A DNA stretch of 64,000 nucleotides, taken from Eutypella sp. D-1 (taxonomy: Eukaryota; Ascomycota; Sordariomycetes; Xylariales; Diatrypaceae). The number at the start of each line of letters is the position of its first letter. The stretch's first letter is position 1. Below, piece by piece: positions 53,231-61,871 of this stretch. Below the pieces are notes generated by a model. It worked only from the letters and a program-made list of their open reading frames with translations, searched no databases and was not told the DNA's origin. A program made the position numbers and the translations under genes. The DNA lies in the NCBI GenBank assembly GCA_023313575.1, contig JAJTTP010000001.1, positions 2,418,001 through 2,482,000 on the forward strand. Direction: 5' to 3'.

Positions 53231-54620
53231 ATGACTCCTGAGGAGTCGATCGCCTTGATCAAGGCCAACCTACAGGAGGTACTGAATGGGGAGATCATTG
53301 ACGATGTCATCCTCAACCAGAAGCGACATCTCAAGGTCTACTGGGGAAGCGCTACGACGGGTAAATATACTCTTTGCGGCTCTTTGACTCGGGATGACTT
53401 ACTGTCTATATAGCACAAGTTAGGCTGACAAGAAGTAAAATATTTGCACAGGCAAGCCTCACTGCGGTTACTTCGTCCCCATGGTTAAGATCGCCGAACT
53501 TCTCGCCGCTGGCTGCGAAACCAAGATCCTCCTCGCCGACCTACACGCCTACCTTGACAATATGAAAGCCCCCCTCGAACTCATCGAGCACCGCGTTAAA
53601 TACTACTCTTTCTTAATCAAGAGCCTGCTCAAGTCCCTTAATGTTGACATCACGAAACTCGTCTTCGTCCAGGGGAGCTCCTATCAGAAGACTGAGTCCT
53701 ACACCATGGACCGCTTCAAGCTCGAGGGTATCACGAGGATATCGGTGGCGCAGAAAGCTGGCGCTGAGGTCGTCAAGCAGGCCGCCGATCCATTCCTGGG
53801 CGGTCTATCTTACCCGGTCCGTACTTGGAACCCTATGGTGCTTGCTTCAGCTGCCGACTAACCTACCTACCACCAGCTCATGCAAGCCCTGGACGAGGAG
53901 TACCTCGATATCGATGCCCAGTTCGGAGGTGTTGATCAGCGGAAGATCTTCACCTATGCCCTAGAGAACCTACCCAAGATCGGCTACAAGGTCAGGGCGC
54001 ACCTTATGAACTCTATGGTGCCCGGTCTGGGAGAGGCGCAGAAGATGAGCGCGAGCGAGCCCGACAGCAAGATCGACTTGTTGGAGTCGCCCGAGGTCGT
54101 GTCCAAGAAACTGAAGAAGGCCGTCTGTGTCCCCAAGAAGGTCGAGGGCAATGGTGTCATTGCCTTCGTCGAGCATGTCGTCTTCCGAGCCATCGCGTTG
54201 AAGACGGGAGGAAAGCCGACCTTCAAGGTCGAGAGGAGAGATGCCGAGCCCATCGTGTACGACGACATTGAGAAGCTCAAGTCGGATTACGAGCAGGATA
54301 TTGTAAGTGCTCGCCCACTTGGGTGCGCTGAAATGCTGTGCGCGGGATGAACAGATTTATACTCACCGTCTATACAGCTTACCCCCCAGCTTCTGAAAGC
54401 CGCCCTGACAACGGCGCTGAACGAACTACTGGAGCCGATCCGGCAGGAGTTCCAGGCATCGGAGGAGTGGCAGAGGATCGCGGAGCTGGCCTACCCGCCG
54501 GAGGTCAAGGATGCCAAGCCGAAGAAGCAGAAGAAGGAGATCGACCCGGCGAAGCGGGAGGCCGCGCTCGCGGCCAAGGCGGCGGCGCTCGCTGTGAAGG
54601 ATGCGCCGAGCGAAAAGTGA
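53231..54620 (+). CDS. Cytosolic tyrosyl-tRNA synthetase
   Basis: Four exons (53231-53360, 53452-53816, 53877-54302, 54378-54620) give 387 residues. It is a class I synthetase. The HIGH-type motif is KPHCGYF near residue 45, just after an intron, and KMSAS at 221-225 is the eukaryotic KMSSS equivalent. [24 protein letters not shown] and [20 protein letters not shown] bind tyrosine and tRNA. The third exon join, YP to LMQALDEE, removes a 60-bp intron with a weak GTCCGT donor and a GACTAAC branch. The C-terminus is short and lysine/alanine-rich ([20 protein letters not shown]), with no EMAP-like domain, as in yeast Tys1. No presequence is seen, so it is the cytosolic form. Confidence 0.94.
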
Positions 54621-55402
54621 AAACGGCCAACCAGGCAGCTTGAACTAGATCTATAAATTATGAGGGTGCATTTAGCGGAGTTGAAAATATCCAATCTTCT
54701 CCTAATGGAGACCGATCATGGTGTTATTTTCGTGCATGTCTCCGCCTCCCTTTGGTGATGCATCCCACCTCCTATAGGAACATCTGACCAGCGTTTGTAA
54801 CTCTGAATGGGCGACTGTCGCTCAAAACTCTTTGCCGTCTGAGTTTTGCTTACCCTTCCTTCTTTCTCAAGGGTAATTTTTAGATCCCATCCATCTGAGA
54901 TCCGGATACGGAGCTGTGCAGGGAACATTTGTAGTTGAGTCCTTATACTGTTAACCAACATGTCGCCGTCCTCTAACTTTAGTATCCCGGCCCATTCAGC
55001 AGGGCGCCCTCCTCCGCACAAAACTCAGTGTCCTCCTTAATGTATATGACATAGGGCGGGTATTTATAGGTCCTTGGTCGAATCCTCCAAATATGGATAA
55101 ACGTAGGCTGTCTCGACAAGGCAAGACGCCTTCTTTAATAAAGAACGATGTACCCCCAGGCATCGAGGCCAGGATATCGAAGAAATCCAATTCCACAGAT
55201 ACAGATAGTAGCATAAATAGAGTGGCTATATAAGTAAGACACAGCTGCCCATCCCCGAGCCTTCAACGCCTACCTTAACTGGCCAATTCTTTTCGTTACT
55301 TCGACTTCCCCCGACCCTAGCAGCACAACAACTTTTCACTATAACGCAAGACATCCCACCACTTATTGCAAGCCCTAGACGCCGCCACGGCCTCCGTTCA
55401 GA
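54621..55402. other. Spacer with possible remnant of a minus-strand gene
   Basis: About 780 bases between two plus-strand genes. Two overlapping minus-strand frames (55214-54996 and 55021-54716) look more protein-like than usual spacer frames and are listed separately. Otherwise the stretch holds the synthetase 3' region and the leader of the secreted-protein gene. Confidence 0.4.
54716..55214 (-). pseudogene. Possible small gene or frameshifted remnant
   Basis: A frame from 55214 encodes LDFFDILASMPGGTSFFIKE and onward to 54996. A second frame, overlapping by about 25 bases in another phase, continues with EWAGILKLEDGDMLVN and SDGWDLKITLEKEGRV to 54716. Both have balanced composition unlike the surrounding noise, and one could follow the other after a frameshift. 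I recognise no family and see no splice pair joining them. It may be nothing; confidence is low. Confidence 0.2.
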
Positions 55403-56046
55403 ATGTTCTTCCATAAAGCCGTCGCCCTTGCCGCAGTTGTACTGCTTTCCGGTCGGGTTTTAGGTGCTCCTCATCCGGCTTCACCTACCCCAGCACCGGT
55501 GTCGGAAAGTAAGCTGATCCCATCGAAATGAATGTATAAGAGGCACCCTGCGCAACCCGCACCTTAGAACTTGCAGGGTGTTCTAGTCCACCGAACGGGT
55601 TACTGCCTGCCTATATACTCTAGGAGCGTACGTGGCTAACTGACGTGCCCCCCCCCCCCCCGGGTGTTTTAGCCGATGCCTGTAAGGACAAAAGCCTTGA
55701 TGAGAAATGCAAGTGGGACGATAAAACGCAGGATTACAAACAGATCGAAGGCAGTAAGTGACTATTATTCTTCGATTATGTTTCCGCCCTCCCATCATCG
55801 GTGGTGCGAGTAGTGTCATGTCAGCCCCGTGTGTACAAAGTTGGAACTAACAACTATGCTAATTCTCTCATTCACTTCGCAGCGTGCCAAATCAGACACA
55901 GCTACGAACGGAAGGATGGCGACAAGAAGAAACCCGTTCACAGCGAAACGAAAGTATGCAGTGACAAGGAACTGCCCGGGCCCGTGAAGGAGGGTGAGGA
56001 TCGTGGTGCATCTCCGTTGGGTAACTCTGACCACGACAAGGCTTAA
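55403..56046 (+). CDS. Small secreted four-cysteine protein
   Basis: Three exons (55403-55508, 55673-55753, 55883-56046) give 116 residues. Residues 1-22 form a clear signal peptide (hydrophobic core AVALAAVVLLSG, cleavage near VLG-A). The mature part is hydrophilic and charged, with four cysteines (DAC, EKC, TCQI, KVC), enough for two disulfides. Both introns are phase 1, so the 81-bp middle exon is a symmetrical module. Donors are GTAAGC and GTAAGT. Intron 1 contains 14 consecutive cytosines just before its acceptor. I recognise no family. Size, secretion and cysteines are those of fungal small secreted proteins, some of which act as effectors; that role is not shown here. Confidence 0.65.
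55648..55661 (+). repeat. Poly-C tract of 14
   Basis: Fourteen cytosines in intron 1 of the secreted-protein gene, followed by GGGTGTTTTAG, which is the acceptor. The length may vary between strains or be a sequencing artefact. Confidence 0.8.
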
Positions 56047-56734
56047 GTGGGTGATGACGGCAATGGCCTTGAAGATGGAGAAGATGCGGTCTTGGGAGAA
56101 AGGATCCGTTAGATGACATTGTCTCCCATGCGGACGATTGGTGATAGCCACTACCCAACTAGGGACCAGGCTGATTTCCGGTTTTTTTCTGATGTTATGT
56201 AGATGGACAAACGTGAGCTTAACAAAAATGACTAAATGAATTTCTACGTCTTACCTTCCAAGGATCGAGGTTTCAGACTATAGATACCTATCCTTATACC
56301 CAGGTGCTTTAGATGCAGGGCACTTACTACCTGAAGATAACTTTAAGAATGGATCCAGGCTAGAGTAGGTACTACGTATGTACTTAACTGCCCCTCCCCA
56401 GACTGGGCATTGACCAATCAATGTCCGTCAATTCACCTCATTAGTTGCCGTTCTCTAGCAAGCGCTTAAACTACTAAGTGAGTAACAAGTACCTCCAAAA
56501 AAAGGAGAAAAAAGTTATATAGTGGTGTGGTGCAGGTGCCGCTCTTCTTATCAGTTACTTATCAAAAGATCAGTTAGCGTCGCTTTACTGAAGAGAGAAA
56601 CATCTCACATCACCACCATCACCATCGTCACCACCATCGTCACCACCATCGTCACCACCACCGGCGACCACCACCTCCTTTTCCCCCACCCCGCCCTCCT
56701 CCTCCTCCTCCTCCTCCTCCTCCACACAACAACC
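56047..56734. other. Spacer and leader of the mitoribosomal gene
   Basis: About 690 bases. Most of it is AT-rich with no gene. The last 130 bases are a leader of CACCATCGT and CCT repeats. Confidence 0.5.
56605..56726 (+). repeat. CACCACCATCGT and CCT microsatellites in a leader
   Basis: Several copies of a 12-base CACCACCATCGT unit (about 56611-56665) are followed by a CCT run (about 56694-56723), ending 9-12 bases before the ATG. The frame continues open through the repeats, but no upstream ATG exists, so they are untranslated. Confidence 0.7.
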
Positions 56735-57670
56735 ATGTTACGGCCAAAACTAAGAATACCACGGGCCGGCTCGCTTCTTCGGCCACGCCGGTCCCCGCAA
56801 CAACCACTCACATTTTCCCAACGAATCCCCGCCCAGTTCCGCGCCATTCATGCCGTCCCTACGTTAAAAGCCTTCCCTTACCCGGAAGAGGGCGTGCCGG
56901 GTCTGCTGTCCCCCGAGGGCTTCGATATGGCCTATAACCAATACATGGATTTTGTCGTGACGAAGCTGAACAACCTCACTGCCGGTACGGAATTCGCCGA
57001 GAAGGACGCCCTGCAGATCGTGAGGGAGACTGCCCGACAACCTCATCAGGCCGCCCTCTTCAACTACGCCTCTATGGCTTGGAACCATAACTTCTTCTTC
57101 GAGCAGCTCGCCCGACTAGAGTCCGCCGTACCCGGTCGGCCCCCCGAGGAGGTCGGCTTTGCGCCCGTGACCATGCCCTCTCAGCTGCAGAAGAGCCTCG
57201 AGGATCAGTTCGGCACCATTGAGACCCTGCGCCGCGAGATGACCATTACCGCCGACGTCATGTTCGGTCCCGGTTTTGTGTGGCTCATCAAACAGCCCAG
57301 GACCGCCGAGTACCGCGTCCTCCCCACCTATCTCGCCGGCACCCCCTACCTGACCGCCCACTGGCGCCGTCAGGGCGTCGACCTCAACACCCATGCTGGC
57401 GCCGCCTCCCCGGACTCCGCTGCCACCGGCCGCGAGTACCTCGACCGCGCCCAGGCTGCTGTCGGCGCCACTGCCGCCGGCCAGTTCGACACGCCTCCCG
57501 GCTCCGGCGAGCTCATCCCCCTCCTGTGCCTCAGTACTTGGCAGCACGTCTGGCTGCGTGACTGGGGCATCGCTGGCAAGCTGGACTTCGCCGAGGCCTG
57601 GTGGGACTGCGTCGACTGGCGGAAGGTCGAAGCCCTGGCGTTAGGGAAACTCTCCATGAAGATCAAGTAG
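56735..57670 (+). CDS. Mitochondrial small-subunit ribosomal protein of the superoxide dismutase fold (mS42/mS43)
   Basis: A single frame of 311 residues. It begins MLRPKLRIPRAGSLLRPRRS, an arginine-rich presequence. GFDMAYNQYMDFVVTKLNNL, FNYASMAWNHNFFFEQL, MTITADVMFGPGFVWLIKQP and LCLSTWQHVWLRDWG correspond to successive Fe/Mn superoxide dismutase blocks. Of the four metal ligands, the histidines of WNHNFFF and WQHVW remain, but the first histidine and the aspartate (here serine in LSTW) are gone, so it should not bind metal as an active enzyme. This is the pattern of the fungal mitoribosomal proteins Rsm26 and Mrp1. Which of the two is meant cannot be settled. Start: the first ATG, just after the repeat-rich leader. 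Confidence 0.85.
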   Translation: MLRPKLRIPRAGSLLRPRRSPQQPLTFSQRIPAQFRAIHAVPTLKAFPYPEEGVPGLLSPEGFDMAYNQYMDFVVTKLNNLTAGTEFAEKDALQIVRETARQPHQAALFNYASMAWNHNFFFEQLARLESAVPGRPPEEVGFAPVTMPSQLQKSLEDQFGTIETLRREMTITADVMFGPGFVWLIKQPRTAEYRVLPTYLAGTPYLTAHWRRQGVDLNTHAGAASPDSAATGREYLDRAQAAVGATAAGQFDTPPGSGELIPLLCLSTWQHVWLRDWGIAGKLDFAEAWWDCVDWRKVEALALGKLSMKIK

Positions 57671-59008
57671 TCGGGTAGTCAGCAGTCGCGGTGGTGCGGA
57701 CCAGGGCGAACAATCAAGTGGGTGAACGAGTAGGTGGATCATGGATGGGGGCGGCTTGTGAAGATGGGGCTTTTTCTTCCGGCCTTCATACTTGACGTTT
57801 GCATACGATTTCTGAGTAGGGAAGGGAAATCACGACGAGGGGCGGATGGTACGGAAAAGGGGGGCAAAGGAAAGGGAAGGAAAGGAAAAAAAGAGAATCC
57901 CCATGTAGGATACGTGGACGACGACTCTCTCTCTCTTTCACCACTCCGAGTGTGGGGAAGAATCCGAGGGCGCGCTTATATAGACGCAAAGCATGTAAAA
58001 ATATTCCATGTACAACCGAGGTGTACTTCATAAGCGGTCTCTGGTCGGGTTTCATGATTCAGCACTGTTGAGCGCCCGGCTAGCCCATTTGGCCATCAGG
58101 CTTGCAGCCAGGAGGCGCGGAAGTATCGCATTTACAACATCAAACTATATGCGCAATATGGTGGTGGCGACTGCAATATACAGGACCCCCTACTCCGGGG
58201 TTTCGCTGAGAAGTCACAAGAGCAAAATCAATGAGCAATTATAAAAATACGATCTTATTTTCATACCCCCCTTGAAACTCCTAAAGCTAACTGAACTATG
58301 GACTAACTAGGTATCATGGCGTTGGATTGAGAAAACCAAAAGAGTGTGGCAGTAGGTGTGGTTGCGAACCAGCCCAATGTCCCATCCCCTTTTCTCTCCT
58401 CTCTTTCATCTAGGACTCAACTTCAGTCCAACCAACTCGACCGACAACGGCTTTTGCTATTTCATAAAGACGAAAGAAAGAAAAAAAAGAAAAGGCGTCA
58501 GAAAATGACGAAGAGGCAAAGCAATGCACGAGAGTGGGATATCATAGGTTGCCGCCTTCCAAAACGAAGAGGAAGAAGAAGAAGTAGAAGAAGAAGAAAA
58601 ATTCTCGCCCTTCCTGTTCCGTTCCTCATCCATGCATCCATCAGTCGGACGGGCGGAGGAGGGCCCTGTCCGAAGAGTCGGCAAGGGAGAGCACAGACAA
58701 GCGAGGGGGGAAGGAAGGCAAAGAATAAAACATAAATGCAGACAAGGAGGCGTAAGCCAGACAGGTATATAATAAGATTCTGAAAACAAAAGCTCGCCAA
58801 AAAAAATGATAGTGTCGTAGCTAAACAGGAACCCAGACATCGACGCATATTGATATCATGGAGCAGGACAAAGAAGATTGGAGTGAGGAGGTGGAAGTAA
58901 TAGTTGGGCGAGTGAGAGAAAACATGGTGGGGCGAGGTACAATTTCTTTTCGTTTCTTTTCTTCTTTCTGTTTTCTTTCTGTTTTTGTTTTTGTTTTTGT
59001 TTTTGTTC
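57671..59008. other. Spacer between convergent genes, with microsatellites
   Basis: About 1.3 kb of facing 3' regions. It contains G/A-rich stretches at 57815-57895, a GAAGAA run at 58565-58600 and a GTTTTT repeat at 58981-59006 just after the SAM-PH stop. Frames in both strands here are low in complexity and I do not call them. Confidence 0.5.
58981..59006 (+). repeat. (GTTTTT)n microsatellite
   Basis: Four to five GTTTTT units lie directly downstream of the SAM-PH stop codon, in its 3' UTR on the minus strand, after TTTTC-rich DNA. Confidence 0.75.
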
Positions 59009-61871
59009 CTAAATCATATTTCCGTTAACGTTGACCTCGAAGCCTTCGCCCTTCTGCTTGAGGGCCTTGGCGAGCATGAGCTCGCGCATCCAGTCGATGC
59101 GCTCGTCTCGGCTCTTGACGGCGAAGTGGTGCGTCTTGCCCGTGCCGTTGGCGGCGCCCTCGAAGGACCCGTCGAGGGGACCAGTCAAGGGACCCGAGCC
59201 GACGGCGGCGCTGCTCTCGCGCTTCCGGAGCCGCGCGCCGAACTTCCCGTCCGGCTGCTGCGGCACTAGCTGGAAGCTGAAGGCGGCGACGTTGTCGTCC
59301 GACGAGCTGTGCTTGTGGCCCTTGCCGCCGCTGCGCGCAATGTTCATGGCGCGGAACGCGGCGTTGAGCTTGCTGCCGCTCGAGACCGACGAGCACGCGA
59401 TGGCGTAGTCGTCGACGTCGATGTACTCGAGGGTGCGGCGCGACCGCGCCGCCGCCCGGTCGCTGTGCAGCGCCAGCCGCGTGCCCCGCAGCGTCGCGTA
59501 CTGCTCGTGCCACTCGTGCCGCAGCATCCGCGTCCGCCGCTTTCGCACGGGACCCTGGTACGCCACGCCGTCCGCGTCCTGCGTCAGCGCCGCCGCGCCC
59601 GGCCCTCCCATCTTGATCATCATCTTCGCCGACACCGACGGTGCGTTCGCACTCACCCCGCTGCTGGGCGCCGCCGCCTTCGTCACCGTGGACGACGACG
59701 TCGATGACCACGGGTACTGCGGGCGCGGGGGTGCTTGGGTAGGCTGACCCCGCGGCGGCGCCCGCAGCGTTGGCGTTGGCGTCTTCTGCGAGGCCCGCGA
59801 TGGCGGCGAGGTCGGCGGGTTGCCGGTGACAGTGATGAAGTCGCTGGGCTTCGGCGTGCGTCCGCCAGCGCGCTCCGCCGCCAGCTGCTGCGCGGGGGAT
59901 AGGATGTTGTGCTCTTCGAGCGGGGCCATAACCTGGAAGGAGGGTCGGCGCGAGGCCCTGGATACAGACCGGGCGAGCGCGTTGCCAACGCCCGCCGAGG
60001 GCGTGCCCATGCGGTAGTTCATGTCCGGGGGCACGGACTGCGAGGCGTCGCGCGCCACGGGACCCAGCTGCGCCGCCGAGGTCACCGTTACGGGGACGTC
60101 CATGTCTGAGAATGGCGTTCCAAACCGGTACGGCGCCGTCGGCGTCTGCTGGAGGTCCGGTGACCGCGGGTCCGCCCTATCCATCCGGTAAGGCGCAAAG
60201 GACTGCTGGTACTGGTGCTGCTGCTGGATGTTCTGCGGCGCGTGCGAGAGTCGCTGCTGCTGCTGCCAGGACATCCGCTGGGCGGGAAGGGCCTGCTGGC
60301 CGCTCGGGATGGACAGCTTGGGGAGGGCGCGCAGACCCTCGTGAGGAGACTGCGACTGCTGCTGGGAGGCGGGGGACGGGTAGAGCTCGAAGGGCGGGGT
60401 CGGGGGCACCTCGCTGGTCTCGGCGCCGTCCTGGGGGTTGGCGCGCTGGAAGTCGAGGAACTGGCGCACGTTATCCTGGGGGTCGCGGCTCTGCACGTTG
60501 CGCAGCACGGCCTCCTGCAGGTACTGCAGCGGGGGCACGCCGCCGCCGCCGAGGACGTCGGACGAGGCCACGACTGAGGGCACGGCGTCCGATACGGGCC
60601 GTAGCGCCTCGGTTGACGAGGGCCGGTTCAGCGCCTGCGCCGTTTCCGGGTTCCCTGGGTCGCCCGCCACCATGATGATGCCGCCCTTGTCCGTGTCGAC
60701 GAACGGGTGGTCCTGCTTGAACGCCTCGATCATCCGCTGCTGCCTCCGGAACTTGGAGCAGTTCTCGCCCTTCTTGCAGTGGTGCGGCTTCGGCATCATC
60801 TGCTCGATGCCCACGATCGACACCGACTCCAGCGGGGAGATGATGTCGTCGTGCGACGGCGATTTCCGGTTGTGAGATGTGGATGGCTTACGGCTACCGG
60901 AGCGCTTGACGCTCCGGCTCCGTTCCGCCCCGTCCTTGTCGGCTTTCTCGGCCTTCTCGTTCCTCCTCCGCTCCCTCCTGACCTCCTTGCACTCCTCATC
61001 CTCGATGGGCGTCTCCGGCCGTGGCGACAGCGCCTTGGTCTCGTTCTCCCTCAGAACGTGGATCTGATCCCATATCTTGGTCCGGATGCCGAAAGACTGG
61101 ATGTCGAGCTCCTTGAGGTCCTCGAACTTCAGCGTGATCAGGATGGCGCCGTTGATGTCGTTCTCGACAAACTTCTCGGCGATGGACATCTCAATGCCGG
61201 CATTGAGCATCCACTGCGCGACCTGCTCCGGCGACCACAACGCCAAGTCGCCCGCATTTAGCTTCTCATGCGTGAATTGGAACGGGCTCATCCGGGACCG
61301 CGGCAGCGGTTCGTGCGCTGCGGGATACCGGTACCCGCTCTCCTGCGGATACGGCGCCTTGGGTGTTATCGGCGATAGTGATAGAATCTCTTGCTGGTAT
61401 TCCGCTGAGTAAGTTGAAGAGGACGAGCGGAATAGGTGAGGGCCTCTCGGGCCCACGACCGGCTTCAAAGGGTCTAGATCAAACGGGTACGCCTGGGGAG
61501 CTCTGCTCGACCTCGGCGTTTGCACCTCTTCATACGACGAGAGGGTTGTTAGACTGGGCTGGCCCGATGAGTTTAAGCTGACACGGGGCGAGTCCGGCTC
61601 ATCGTCCTCGAATTCGCTGATGATATCCTCCTCCTCCCATTCGGTGTCAAGGATCTCGGTGGCAATCGACGACGGCCGTAGTTCAGGCCCCTTCATGCCG
61701 AAGAAGGACTCGTGTCGAGGCTTCTGACGCATCTCCCCTCTGGGGTAGTCGCTCGTCCGGAGCGATTGTTGTGTTGCATACTGCGGCAATTGGGGTCAGC
61801 CTGCGAGGCAGACAGGTACACAGAGCCACGTGCAATAAGCGCGATAGTCTGCAAATGGGGGCACTTACCAT
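59009..61871 (-). CDS. SAM and PH domain scaffold protein
   Basis: The main exon is 61780-59009, and the model adds a start exon consisting of ATG alone (61871-61869) across an 88-bp GTAAGT-GCAG intron, giving 924 residues. The long frame's first codon is a TTG that lies in the intron, and Met20 of that frame is an alternative start. A SAM domain at about 180-246 (LWSPEQVAQWMLNAGIEMS, then DINGAILITLKFEDLKELDI) is followed by an Arg/Glu/Lys-rich segment. A long glutamine- and proline-rich disordered middle follows. The C-terminal PH domain runs from RMLRHEWHEQYATLRGTRLA to AVKSRDERIDWMRELM. Fungal Boi1/Boi2 and Pob1 combine SAM and PH in polarity and exocytosis, but they also have SH3, which is not seen here. 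A role at the cell cortex is inference. Confidence 0.8.

Noticed and set aside
56522..56734. In-frame upstream extension of the mitoribosomal protein
   Set aside because: No ATG exists in it; the frame runs through CACCATCGT and CCT repeats, and the ATG at 56735 gives a good presequence.
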